From NCBI GenBank assembly GCA_023014485.1, contig JAJOZX010000997.1, positions 402,501 to 466,500 on the forward strand: a stretch of 64,000 nucleotides of DNA, given 5' to 3'. A program made the position numbers and the translations under genes. The stretch comes from Bathynomus jamesi (taxonomy: Eukaryota > Arthropoda > Malacostraca > Isopoda > Cirolanidae). A model generated the notes under the pieces. It ran no database searches. It worked only from the letters and a program-made list of their open reading frames with translations, and was not told where the DNA came from. The stretch's first letter is position 1. Each line of letters begins with the position of its first letter. This document shows, piece by piece, positions 1-9,935 of the stretch.

Positions 1-103
1 TGAAGTCTCACATTTTAATACCACTTTTTAATAAACTATTATTTAGGTTGGTTTATGCCTACATTAAAATAATACCCCTCATATATCTATTTCATTCTGA
101 AGT

Positions 104-199
104 TTAACCCTTTAAGCCCTGAATTTTTTGTAGGGTTAAGTTATGAATGGGTGTATTTGAAACATTAGCAATTTGTACCTTTAGTCCTTAAAGGGTTAA
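104..199. mobile_element. piggyBac-type MITE, copy 1
   Basis: This 96-bp element begins and ends with TTAA. The ends read TTAACCCTTTAAG on the left and CTTAAAGGGTTAA on the right, so the TTAA is followed by an inverted CCCTTTAAG. TTAA target duplication with a CCC-starting repeat is the piggyBac signature. Two further copies lie at 17051-17146 and 19960-20054 and share the interior word TGTAGGGTTAAGT. There is no coding capacity. Confidence 0.75.
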
Positions 200-204
200 A
201 AGAT

Positions 205-260
<56 letters not shown>
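205..260. repeat. (TA)n microsatellite
   Basis: A nearly pure TA tract with one interruption. It directly abuts the left end of the DD41D element that starts at 261. Confidence 0.95.
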
Positions 261-262
<2 letters not shown>

Positions 263-350
263 CAGGGCGTCCCAAAAAAATGTATACACACTTTAACAGC
301 TGATAGCTCAATTGATCTTTCTTTCCAAGTTAAACCCATTAGAATTAATA

Positions 351-821
351 ATGGCAGTCAGACTAAGCTTTGAACAAAGGAAATTCATTCTAAAATGCTA
401 CTGGAAGTGTGAAAACGCAGTTGAAGTGCAAAGACAGTTTAGGAGGGAGTTTCAAACAGATCCACCAACGCGACTTACCATCACTCGAATTAGAGATAAG
501 TTTGAAGCCGATGGAACTGTTCAGAATGTCCACAAGAAGCGTTTCGGAAGACCACGGACATCGACAAGCCCCACAAAGCAAGAAAGAGTACTGGAAACGT
601 ATCACCAAAGTCCAAGAAAATCTGTGCGGCAGCGGCAAGCGAGTCGTGAGGTAGGAATTTCAGAATCGTCTGTCCAACGCATTTTGAAGCGCTGTCAATG
701 GAAAAGTTACATTCCAAGATTAGTCCATGCTATTAATGAAGATGATCCGGACCGAAGAGTGGAGTATTGCGAGTGGTACTTGGCACGATGTGGATGTGGA
801 TTGGACGAAGGGGTTTTGTAG
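351..821 (+). pseudogene. DD41D transposase, N-terminal part (helix-turn-helix region)
   Basis: The start chosen is the ATG at 351, giving a product beginning [12 protein letters not shown]. Roughly residues 1-130 look like the paired-type helix-turn-helix DNA-binding region of Tc1/mariner transposases, with the linker motif FGRPRTS and the segment [12 protein letters not shown]. The reading frame continues to about 780 and then runs out of frame to a stop at 819-821, because the DNA encoding the first two catalytic aspartates has been deleted. It cannot encode an active transposase. The remaining C-terminal part follows in another frame. Confidence 0.8.
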
Positions 822-1054
822 AATACCCTCCGCGTTCACCAGACCTCACACCACTAGACTTTTTTTTATGGGGATACTTAAAAGACAAAGTCTACGCTAT
901 AAAACCTGCAACAGTCGCTGAATTGAGAGCAGCCATTGAACGAGAATGCACACAAATACCAAACGAAATGTTTCGTGATGTTTGCGATTCCATTGCTTCG
1001 CGTTATCAGCAGTGCCTGGACCAGAACGGACATCAGTTTGAAAACAGGCGTTGA
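780..1054 (+). pseudogene. DD41D transposase, C-terminal part
   Basis: From about 795 this frame reads [20 protein letters not shown] followed by DFFLWG, which holds the third catalytic aspartate. It ends with a region matching the C-terminus of the other DD41D copies here, with the stop at 1052-1054. The preceding catalytic aspartates are missing, so the deletion junction lies near 780. Confidence 0.8.
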
Positions 1055-1173
1055 CAAAACAATTAAATAATGTCTGCAGATTCTATTACATTTTGAAAAT
1101 GAAATGTATTTTAATAAACACTGCCTTTATAATTATTTAAAGTGTGTATACATTTTTTTGGGATGCCCTGTGT

Positions 1174-1188
1174 ATATATAATATATAT

Positions 1189-1248
<60 letters not shown>

Positions 1249-1249
1249 G
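1174..1249. repeat. (TA)n microsatellite
   Basis: TA tract directly following the right end of the DD41D element. Confidence 0.95.
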
Positions 1250-1853
1250 AATGAGTGATACATGAACTGAGAAACCTTAGACTGGTCCAGAATCCAATAT
1301 GCTTATTCATTTAGTTGACACAAATTGTACCAAAACCTGTTATTCAAGCATTATCTGTGTTGTGTATTAAAGCAAACAAGTAGTTTAGCTAAAATTCACA
1401 CAATGTTACAGGAAAAATTGAAAAATAATGGTCTGGACCAGTCCAGACCACCTCTTTTGAAGCCCAGTTAAATAATAAATAATAATAATAATAAGAATAA
1501 TAATAATAATAATTCAGAAAAAACACATTACATAAGATATACATTATATCCATATAGGTTTACACAATGTTGGCATTAACGTTTAATTTTGCATTTTTTA
1601 GTGACAAATAGATTAATTACAGTATTCTTATATGAATATGCCACTGGGAAGCATGACAGCTTTTCAGGCAAAAATCTTTAAGATTTATTTCTATTTTTAC
1701 AAAGGGAACTAAAAAATGTAAATAGAATTTGTGGAAAATAAAATAAAGTTGCATTTAGTTAACTCTGTCATTACAAATCAAAATTGAAATAATTGTTAAA
1801 ATAATAGGAAAGGAAGAGGTAAACAATTTCATTATTATTATTATTATTTATTA
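1250..1853. other. No gene recognised; AT-rich spacer
   Basis: AT-rich sequence with short (AAT)n runs near 1475-1515 and 1830-1850. An imperfect repeat of the word CTGGTCCAGA occurs near 1280 and 1432. No coding region or clear mobile element was seen. Confidence 0.6.
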
Positions 1854-1867
1854 ATAACCAAGGTCAG

Positions 1868-1940
<73 letters not shown>
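1854..1940. repeat. (TA)n tract with left inverted-repeat flank
   Basis: The sequence ATAACCAAGGTCAGCTAA runs into a TA tract. The exact reverse complement of this flank follows the (TA)n tract ending near 8794, on the far side of the retrotransposon. The TA tract and its two arms therefore look like one older hairpin-shaped element that was later split by insertions. Confidence 0.8.
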
Positions 1941-1943
<3 letters not shown>

Positions 1944-2209
1944 CGCAAGGGGGTTCTAAGCTCGTGCTCTTGAGTGCTCTTTGTGCTCGTTTGTACGTGC
2001 TTGTTCCTGGAGGTTTCACGTGCGCCCTCCCGGCCCTAGCACCCAAGGATGATGGGGCTCGACCCTGCAGTCCTTGTCATCCTTGGTCTTTTTCCACTTC
2101 GACTGTCCCCTCCACCCTTTCTTTTTCCTCTGTCTTTCCTCTCACTTTTTCTTTGTTTTTCCGCTGAGATATGCCCTTTAAATAGAGGCGAATCGGTTCT
2201 TCCTAAAAA

Positions 2210-2227
<18 letters not shown>
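1941..2227 (+). mobile_element. Short poly(A) retroelement inserted in (TA)n, copy 1
   Basis: A GC-richer segment of about 265 bp starts CCCCGCAAGGGGG immediately after the TA tract and ends in a poly(A) run of about 23 bases that merges into another TA tract. A second copy at 38103-38373 has the same start, the same 3' end and its own poly(A), also between TA tracts. Copy 1 has a 9-bp duplication near 2080-2089 relative to copy 2. It is either a SINE-like element or a non-autonomous derivative of a non-LTR element. I see no convincing RNA polymerase III boxes and no reading frame. Confidence 0.7.

Positions 2228-2256
<29 letters not shown>
2228..2256. repeat. (TA)n between two retroelement tails
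   Basis: A short TA tract separates the poly(A) of the short element from the poly(T), read on this strand, of the long element. The two retroelements are inserted tail to tail in one microsatellite. Confidence 0.9.
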
Positions 2257-2275
<19 letters not shown>

Positions 2276-2413
2276 TTTTGTATTGGGGCGTTTACCGCCA
2301 TTTCCCGCTATATGGTAGCGGATATCATGGCGGGCGGAATACGAGAAAGAGAAACGGAGACGGAGAAAAGGCACTAGAAAAGGGAGAACAGCGGACTACA
2401 GGTGAGAAGCCAC

Positions 2414-3467
2414 CTAAAGCTCAGATAGGATGCGAGATTGGGAGAGGAAGAGGAAAAGACGGTCAAGCGAGAAGAGAGGGCTCTCAGCGAGCATAAGGCG
2501 TAAACGTTCGGGGAGGGGGAAATCAGAAAGGAACGGAAAAGCGCGACGACGTACTGACGACAGGGTGGGGCATTCCACCAGGATGTGAGAGACGGTGAGG
2601 GGCGGACTGGCAGGAGGCGCAACGAGGAGCCTCCTGCCGGAACAGAAGATAGCCGTGCGTGAGGCGCGTATGGCCGATGCGAAGCCGCGCAAGGACGACC
2701 TCTTTGTGTCTGGAGCGGTGGAAAGAGGACACCCAATATGACAGACGGGGGCGGATGGACCAGAGTTTATTTTCGGTGGCATCGTCCCAGGACTGTTGCC
2801 ACATGCGATCGTAAAAGGAACGAAAGACCTGCACATAGTCTGAGAAGGGGAGCGGGCGGGGGAGGGGAGGCAGCGAGGCGGCGGACCGGGCTATGCGGTC
2901 CGCCGCCTCATTACCGGAAACACCAACATGGGCGGGAACCCAGCAGAAGGTGACCCGGATCCGGTGAATGGTGTGCAGGACATGGTACTCCTGTTGAATA
3001 AGGCGTACGAGGGGGTCCGGGGAATCATAGCGCTCGAGCGCCTGAAGGGCGCTCAGCGAGTCCGAAAAAATGGTACAGGAGGACCGCGAACAACCCGATA
3101 CCAGACGGAGGGCTTCCAGAAGGGCAAAGAGCTCCGCGGAAAAGATGGAGGCCTGAACCGGCAGGGGGATACCCCGGGAGGTAGGTGACAATGACGGAGA
3201 GAAGACGGCGGCCGCGACACCTGCAGGGGAGCGCGAGCCGTCGGTGTAGACGGGAACGTCGTCCGAATGGATGGGAAGATGGGCCAGAAAAGAAGACCGG
3301 AGGACGGCAGGAAGAGACTCCTTACGCAGGCCACGGAGCGCCTGGCAACGACAGATAGGGGTGGTCCGCCAGGGGGGCGACAGATCGAAGGAGAACGGCA
3401 GAGAATAGAGGGTGGGGGGATCCCCAGGGACGAGAAAATCTCGGCCAGAGAGGCAGCGAAATGCCAC
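2414..3467 (-). pseudogene. Non-LTR ORF2, RNase H and C-terminal part
   Basis: This frame shows an RNase H domain. VPVYTDGSRSPAGVAAAVF holds the first aspartate, IFSAELFALLEAL the glutamate, TIFSDSLSALQAL the second aspartate, and WVPAHVGVSGNEAADRIA the final catalytic region. The conserved C-terminal RLRIGHTRLTHGYLL and a CxxC follow. Near 2600 the frame changes again, and LTVSHILVECP completes the Cys-His motif found after RNase H in I/R1/Jockey proteins. The domain degrades the RNA strand of the RNA-DNA hybrid. It is one polypeptide with the reverse transcriptase in intact relatives. Confidence 0.85.
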
Positions 3468-5284
3468 GTGTCAGGCCGGGGTAGCGCCTGGGAGATCGCG
3501 GAGAAGAGTAGGGACTTCGGGAGGCGGCAGATGCGAAGGTAACACTTCGCCATGAGAAGGCCCCGGCGAAGGGGCAGGGGGGGGTGTCCACAGTCCACCT
3601 GAAGACTAGCGACAGGGGACGAGCGGAAGGCACCCGACGCCAGGCGAAGGCCACGGTGGAGAAGAGGATCGAGCATACGGAGTGCCGGAGAGGAGGCGGA
3701 ACTGTAGACCACACAGCCGTAGTCGACACGGGATTGCACCAGGGAGGTGTACAGGCGCAGCAGAGTACGCCTGTCCGCCCCCCAGGTCGTGTGGGACAGA
3801 TGACCCAAAAGGGAGAGGGTGCGGCGAGATGTTTGCCGCAACCGCCTAAGGTGTGGAACCCAACCGAAAAATCCGTCGAGGGTCATACCCAGGAATCTAA
3901 CGGATGGGACGAGGGGAAGAGGAGTGCCGGCAAGGGTAAGAGCGAAGGTATGCGACAGACGGAGGCGCCGAGGACGGAAAAGCATACTGGAAGACTTAGA
4001 GGGTGAGAAAGCATAGCCAACCGAGGACGCCCAGCGAACCACCGCATTGATGGCTAGCTGGAGCCGACGTTCAGCCAAAGACGGGAGGCGGCCAGAGCAA
4101 TAGATAGCCAGGTCATCGGCATAGAGGGAGCTACGAACGGATGTAGGCAGGACCGTAGCGACTGTGTTCATCACGAGTGAGAAACACAAGACGCTAAGGA
4201 CACTACCCTGAGGGACACCCTCCTCCAACGGAAAGCGGTCCGAGAGGGCAGAACCGATGCGGACGCGGAAAGAACGGGCGGACAAGAAGTTATAAATAAA
4301 GGAAGGGAGAAAGCCTACGAAACCCAGGGAGCGTAAGCAGTCGAAGACCGCGCTCCGCCGGGTAGTATCGTAGGCCTTCTGGAGGTCGAAAAAGACGGCG
4401 AGTACAAATTGACGCCGGGAGAAAGCCTCCTGCACGTCATGGCTAAGGAGAAGGAGGGGGTCGGTGGTAGACCGGAAGCGCCGGAAACCAGCCTGGGTAG
4501 CAGGGTACTGGTCACTCGCCTCCAAGGTAAAGGACAGCCGCGAGGCGACCATCGCCTCCATCACCTTGCAGGCACAGCATGTCAGGGAAATGGGGCGATA
4601 GTTCGACGGGAGTGAGGGGTCTTTATCGGGCTTCGGGATGGGGACGACGATGGACTCACGCCATCGGTCCGGAAATGAACCCTCCAACCAAATCCGGTTA
4701 TAGAGGTCCAGTAGAAAGCTGAGAGCAGAGGGGTGGAGATGCCGTAAAAGGTCATAGGGGATATTATCGGGGCCGGGGGCGGAGGAGCGTCGGGGGCGGA
4801 GGGCCTCCCGAAGCTCTGTCATGTGGAAGAGGTGATTATAGGGGTCATTCCTATGAGGTGGAAATTCCGGTGGGTCGCGGCGGGAGTGGGGGGAATCGGA
4901 ACTGGAGATGGCTGCAAAGTGCGCCGCAAGTGCGTTCGCGACGGCCTCCGGATCGGACACGAACTCGTCGTCCCCGACCCGAAGCACCGGGGGTCGAGGG
5001 GGGACACGGGTCCCCCTAAAGCTACGCACCTTGCGCCAAACAGTCAAGGGGGCAGTCGAGGAGGAGATCCCGGACACGTAACTCCGCCAGGAGGTACGCC
5101 GGGCCAGTTTCAGGACCCGACGGGCCACTGCCTTCAGGCGCTGAAATTCTATCTTGTGCTCCAGCTGGCGGGTCCGGTAGAAGCGGCGGCCGGCACGGCG
5201 CCGCTCCTGAACGGCATGGGAGCACTCTGGGTCCACCATGGGACGCTTCGCGGTCTGGGGGAGCCAGAGGTACGGGGGATGCAA
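3053..5284 (-). CDS. Non-LTR ORF2, reverse transcriptase part (truncated by frameshift)
   Basis: An uninterrupted minus-strand frame of 743 codons. It contains the fingers-palm motifs of non-LTR reverse transcriptases: NYRPISLTCCACKVME, FFDLQKAYDT with the first catalytic aspartate, EEGVPQGSVLSVLCF, and the catalytic SSLYADDLAIY with its YADD box. A thumb region follows, with DYGCVVY and the CGHPPLPLRRGLL segment. The last 130 or so residues are out of frame, because the true continuation (RNase H) starts in another frame near 3450. The frame enters from endonuclease sequence upstream. Together with the RNase H it marks the element as an RNase H-bearing non-LTR retrotransposon. Confidence 0.88.
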   Translation of the reverse strand: MHPPYLWLPQTAKRPMVDPECSHAVQERRRAGRRFYRTRQLEHKIEFQRLKAVARRVLKLARRTSWRSYVSGISSSTAPLTVWRKVRSFRGTRVPPRPPVLRVGDDEFVSDPEAVANALAAHFAAISSSDSPHSRRDPPEFPPHRNDPYNHLFHMTELREALRPRRSSAPGPDNIPYDLLRHLHPSALSFLLDLYNRIWLEGSFPDRWRESIVVPIPKPDKDPSLPSNYRPISLTCCACKVMEAMVASRLSFTLEASDQYPATQAGFRRFRSTTDPLLLLSHDVQEAFSRRQFVLAVFFDLQKAYDTTRRSAVFDCLRSLGFVGFLPSFIYNFLSARSFRVRIGSALSDRFPLEEGVPQGSVLSVLCFSLVMNTVATVLPTSVRSSLYADDLAIYCSGRLPSLAERRLQLAINAVVRWASSVGYAFSPSKSSSMLFRPRRLRLSHTFALTLAGTPLPLVPSVRFLGMTLDGFFGWVPHLRRLRQTSRRTLSLLGHLSHTTWGADRRTLLRLYTSLVQSRVDYGCVVYSSASSPALRMLDPLLHRGLRLASGAFRSSPVASLQVDCGHPPLPLRRGLLMAKCYLRICRLPKSLLFSAISQALPRPDTWHFAASLAEIFSSLGIPPPSILCRSPSICRPPGGPPLSVVARRSVACVRSLFLPSSGLLFWPIFPSIRTTFPSTPTARAPLQVSRPPSSLRHCHLPPGVSPCRFRPPSFPRSSLPFWKPSVWYRVVRGPPVPFFRTR

Positions 5285-6625
5285 CTGGCGGCAGCCGAGA
5301 GGATCTTACTCTCGAGGAAGGCGAGGGCCTCATTGACGGAGGGAAAGGCAGGAATTGATGGCGAGATCGCCGTGCCCCTCGCGTATGAGGCCCAGTCTGC
5401 TCGGGCGAACAGCCAGCGCGGGCGGACAGAGGTGGGGGGGAGGAGACGGGTCGGGGTAAGACACACTGGGAAATGGTCACTGCGGAAGAATCCGGCAGGA
5501 CCTCCCAGGTGAACTCCGTCACGATTTCGAGGGAAACCAGGGAAAGGTCGATACAGGTGAAACTGTCATGGGCCGAGTGAAGAGCAGGTTGGGGAGCCAT
5601 CGTTCAGAAAGGTGAACTCGAGCTCGTCCATAAGGGAGAGAAGGGTCCCGGAGAGAAAGGTGGAGCAAACGTCCCCCCAGGCCGGGTCCCGACTGTTGAA
5701 GTCCCCGAGAATCAGAAAAGGGCGGGGAAGCTGGAGAATTAGGTCACGGAGAGAATCGGGTGAGAGGCGTACGTTAGGGGGAGGTAAAGAGAGCAGACCG
5801 TGAGCTGGCGCCCAAGAAAAGGCGCACGGCCACAGCTTGCAGGACTGTACGGAGCGGGAGGGGGGGGCGGAAAGGGACGGAGCGGTGCACGAAGACCGCG
5901 GCGCCCCCCTCCCCGCCCCATCGAGAGGCGGGGAAGGGAGCCCGCAGTAACCGGACACTCGAGGGAGGGAACGGGAGCCCAGAATCGTCTCCTGAAGGCA
6001 GAAACACGCCGGACACCTGGAGGCCAGGAGAGAGGAGAGACTCTCGAGGCCTACCAGGAGCCCGCGGATGTTCCACTGCAGGAGCGAGGTATAGGGAGGG
6101 GTAGGAAGGTCAGCGTAAAGGATGATTATGGGGGGGTGGGCCGATCGGGCGGCCCGAGATTAAAGAGGGAATCGGAAAGCCCCGGAGTTCAGTGAGGGAC
6201 GCCGAACGAGGGCGAAGGCGAGGGTCCCCCCAACGAGGGGGCGATGTGAAACCCAGACGCCGGCAAGTCCTCCAGAGAGAGTCTCCCGGACGTCCGGGGG
6301 AGAGCGCATGCCAGAGAAGGGATGTGAGAGGTATCCAGAATGCCCCTCCCTTCACCGGAGGTGCGGGGGAGGCAGAGGACTACGAGGGGGAGTGGAAAAT
6401 AATACCTCACCCAGAGGCATTGGCAGGTCGAGGAGAGAGATGGGGCGGGTCAAACGCGGGGGCGTGCACGTCCCACCCACGCCGACCAGGCGGGCGAGTT
6501 CCCCCTCCAGTGGGTCCATCGACCGGGCCGGAGAGAGGGGTGTATCTCAGCCCCCACCACGAGGGCCGACGGGACCCCAGGGGGGAGCGTGCATAACGTT
6601 GCAGCAGTGGGGACGGTGAGGACAC
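5284..6625 (-). pseudogene. Non-LTR ORF2, apurinic endonuclease part, frameshifted
   Basis: Minus-strand fragments in different frames together show an endonuclease-exonuclease-phosphatase domain. VSGVFLPSG and AAVFVHRSVPF occur near 6020-5880, and the core motif PFLILGDFNSRDPAWG lies near 5715-5670, where D and N are the catalytic-site residues of the family. The domain nicks target DNA to prime reverse transcription. At least two frame changes occur (near 5900 and 5600). The sequence is unusually GC-rich, so opposite-strand reading frames here are incidental. Confidence 0.8.
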
Positions 6626-6732
6626 CGAGGGCGGTAGGGCGAAGGGGGCGTTTGTGTTTAGGAGAGGAAGGTGATGCGAGGCTTATGGCGTCGAACCTTT
6701 CGGGGTCACCACTGGCGCGGCGCTTGCGGCCC

Positions 6733-8234
6733 CTATCCCTCCGTCGTGCGGCCCGCGGGGTGACGGCGGGTCACGATCCGCCGAATGGGGGTGGCCGAAG
6801 GCGCCGGTGGAGAGGGCGTAGAAGGGGCAGGGGGGGTTGCCGACGAAGCATCGGCGTTCGCGGAGGGAGCACGTGGGGACGCGCTGGTAGTACGGGGAGC
6901 CGCGGTAGGAGTCCGCTGGGCGGCAGAGGATGGACTGGGAGTAGCGGACACGGTGGGTGGAGGCGCTTTGGGAACCGCCGGTGAGGACGGGGTCGGGGAA
7001 CGGAGAGCCTCGGCGTACGAGGCACCACGCCGGGCCTCGCCGCCACGCAAACGCTCCCGCGCCTCCCGAGCGCTGAGAAACTCTGATGAACAGAGGGCCC
7101 GAACCTCCCTTTCAAAGAGGAAGGACGGGCAAGAGCGGGATGAAGCAGGGTGTGGTCCATGGCAGTGGTGCAGGAAGGCGGAGCAGTACAGGGCAAGGGG
7201 TGGGGAGGGCCGCCGCAGCGGACACACAACGGGGCCGGCTGACGGCAGGAGCTGCTCACGTGGCCAAACCTATTACACTGAAAACAGCGCGTAGGATCTG
7301 GCACGTATGGTCGTACTGAGAATTCGCACGCTCGTCTCTCACCAAAGCCCCAGAATACCGAAAACGGGGGGCACCAGTGAGTCGAAAGTGAGGAGCAGGC
7401 GAGGAGAAGGGGCAGTTGGGGACCGCGATCTGTCGGGAAAGCGGTACACCCTCACAACACCCTGGGAGGCGAGGTCAATCTGGAGGTCTTCCACCGGGAT
7501 GGGTAGAAGACGAGCAGCGTAAATTGTGCCCTGGCACTGATTGAGGCGGGGGTGGGGAGTCACCGTGATCCCGCAGCCCAGGACATCGGGGTATAGCGAG
7601 CAGAGAGGAGGTTTCGGCAGAGGAACGCGACCTTATCAAAATGGAGCCATCCCTCTGAGGCCGAAGGTCAAAACGCGCCGTCCCCGTCTTCCCATGGATC
7701 GCTCGAAAGAGACGTTCGTGGGTTAGTGGGGAGGGGCTTGGAGGAGGAGGGGCGGAGGACGAGGAACTTGTCCATCGTCCTAAGGCCGAGTGAAGCCGTC
7801 TGGCCAAACACCACCGGAACTTCGAGGGGGCGAGAAGACGAGAAAGGCGGACGGCGACGTCGGGTCCCACGTCCCCCAGGGGCCGAGGGGGCCGGGGGCG
7901 ATGAGGCCCGACCGGAGTGGGAGGCGACCGGGGCCGCGGGCCTCCCACCTGAGGGCGAAAAAGCAGGTGGGTCCCTATCGGGACGTGGAATATGGGGGGA
8001 TCCAGGGGTCGGGGGGTCCACTGCAGGTCCATCCGCTACTGGCGGGGGTCGGGCAGCGGCGCCACGAGCCTGGGGAAGAGAGGGAGAGGAGGCGTCGGCA
8101 AGAAGAGCAGACGGGGTGGGCGAGGGCTGCCGACTGCCCTTACCAGACCCACGGTCCAAAGAGGTAGTCAGAGGGAGGTCAGATGCACAAGCCGGGTCGT
8201 CAACGAGGTCCATTAGAGTTGTAAGTGTTTCCAT
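6733..8234 (-). pseudogene. Non-LTR ORF1 (gag), frameshifted
   Basis: The minus-strand product starts METLTTLMDLVDD at 8234. A proline- and serine-rich N-terminal half is followed by the zinc-knuckle block: a CCHC finger CFQCNRFGHVSSSC near 7280, a second beginning CVRCGG, and a third, CHGPHPASSRSC, in another frame near 7160. This is the nucleic-acid-binding arrangement of I/R1/Jockey gag proteins. After the fingers come FEREVRAL and a region with ARERLRGGEARRGASYAEAL, typical of gag C-termini. At least two frame changes (within 7475-7700 and near 7200) break the gene. It would form the RNA-protein particle of the element. Confidence 0.8.
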
Positions 8235-8737
8235 AGAAAATTTTTATTGTAGTTTCGCGCCCGGGGCCGCGGGGAACCGATTACCCGGGGCCCAAGGGGA
8301 CCAAGCGCACGCCGGCGGGGGGTGGGTGCCTCGTCCCATGCAGGTACCCCCGTTTCAAAAGGGGCCCTTGCAGCGTCGAGAGTTCCCCCGCCGGCAGCAA
8401 AGACCAAGGCCCCCAGGGTCCCAGGCCTGGGCACCCTACCAGCCAACTTAGTCCGGCCCCGGCCATGGGGGCAAGACCCCAGCGACCAGCCCCGGCAGCC
8501 CACGGGGCGCGCGAAGTGAAGAGAGAAAGCAGAAAAAAAAAACAGAGGGGGCAAGGAAGAGGGGAAAGAGGGGAAGACAGGAAAGAGGGGGCTGTAGGAT
8601 AGCAGGGTATGTTAAAAGTCCACTTCGCACAACCGGGCGGGGGACCCGGCAGGGCCCCAGCCGCGGCTGACCCCCTCGCCACATGGAGGCAGGAGCCCTC
8701 GGGCGATCCACCCCAAGAAAGACCGCCCGCGGGGAGG

Positions 8738-8740
<3 letters not shown>

Positions 8741-8768
<28 letters not shown>

Positions 8769-8811
8769 CTTATAATATATATATATATATATATTAGCTG
8801 ACCTTGGTTAT
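8741..8811. repeat. (TA)n tract with right inverted-repeat flank
   Basis: A TA tract with a small interruption near 8769 follows the 5' end of the retrotransposon. It ends in TTAGCTGACCTTGGTTAT, the exact reverse complement of the flank at 1854-1871. Confidence 0.85.
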
Positions 8812-9935
8812 AGTGTAATCTCTTTATCATCAAGTAAACATTTCGAAAGCTGAAGTGAGCAATATACAATATTAAAAAAAGTATCCTGAGTATACAAATG
8901 TAGTTTTTCAGTGCAATAACCACACTTACATAAGATGGGAAAGGAAAAGGCAATAAATTGGGAACTCAGAGTTAATGAGACTCAAACCCATGAAATGTGG
9001 TTTCAGAATCAATACTTCTAATGAGCATGCTATTAATTTCAATCTACTTTTAATTAAATTATAAACATGAGGACACAGGGTATACATTTTTATGTCTGTA
9101 CAAATAAATAAACAAATAATGTATAGTATATACTGTCTACATACATATTGCTATAATATGTATAGTTGCAGACAGGTTGTCTAACAGATATTTAAAAAAA
9201 AATACTATTCGTAATTTTCAGGTCTTTTAATTTCTTTTCAGCAAGCTTCTTTCCACAACTGAACACGTTTAATTGACAAATTAATCAGACAAATTAAACA
9301 CCTGACCACTGTCCATTACTATTAGAGATTCATTCTTTCCTCATACTAATTTTGCAAGGTGAGGGTTTTCCTTTCTAGAAATATATTCCATTTGCATAAA
9401 AAAGAATGCTAAAAGCATGAAGTTGGAAACACAACTCCATTAAACATGATACAGAAGAGCAAAATCCTGTCCTCAGGAACAGAATAGAAATCTAAGGAAT
9501 GCAAGACTTAAAAGCAAACCCAAGAAACTGGTAAATATCACATATCTACCTTGTACGAGTCAATGGACCTCAAACTACCTAAAATTTCTGGAAATAGGAT
9601 CCTATGAAATCCAATTAAAACTTCAAACCTATACTCATTTGATTCATGGCATGGGACATTCCTTTGACACAAAAAATTAATCTAACCTAACTACATCTAA
9701 CAATCTAACACACTATAACTTGTCAATTAAATGTCAAATTGAGAGAATGTCATTAGCTCAGAAAACTTCAAACAAAATGCAGTCTGGAGTCCAAAAATCA
9801 GTAGGCCTATGCTATCAACTCAGATAATGGGTGCTTCAGAAATTCCATGAAAACAGTGGCCTTCTGCCTCGCAGAGGGTGGAGATGTGATAATGTAATTA
9901 CCAGGTAGTGTGTGAGAAGGGTACAAATATTATTA
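8812..9935. other. No gene recognised; AT-rich spacer
   Basis: AT-rich sequence without a convincing coding region, RNA gene or repeat boundary. Nothing supportable was seen. Confidence 0.5.

Larger units (their letters stand above)
261..1174 (+). mobile_element. Internally deleted DD41D Tc1/mariner-type element
   Basis: The terminal inverted repeats are about 35 bp. The left end starts ACAGGGCGTCCC just after TA at 261 and the right end finishes GGGATGCCCTGT at 1171. The element lies between two (TA)n tracts. It carries a transposase gene missing its central catalytic part. The C-terminal half has the WIGRRG and SPDLTPLDF motifs seen in the other DD41D elements of this window, whose last two catalytic aspartates are separated by 41 residues. 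An extra base between the right end and the following TA suggests a small later change. Confidence 0.85.
2257..8740 (-). mobile_element. Near full-length non-LTR retrotransposon (R1/I-like, with RNase H)
   Basis: A GC-rich block of about 6.5 kb in AT-rich surroundings, read right to left. The poly(A) tail appears as the T run at 2257-2279 and the 5' end lies at 8740 against a (TA)n tract. The order on the minus strand is gag with zinc knuckles, apurinic endonuclease, reverse transcriptase, RNase H and a C-terminal Cys-His segment. That is the layout of RNase H-bearing non-LTR clades such as I and R1. Frameshifts interrupt both open reading frames, so this copy is inactive as it stands. Both ends sit in TA repeats. 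Confidence 0.9.

Noticed and set aside
4823..5512. Long plus-strand open frame of about 229 codons in the GC-rich block
   Set aside because: It is antisense to the reverse transcriptase and endonuclease of the non-LTR element. High GC content lowers stop-codon frequency on both strands.
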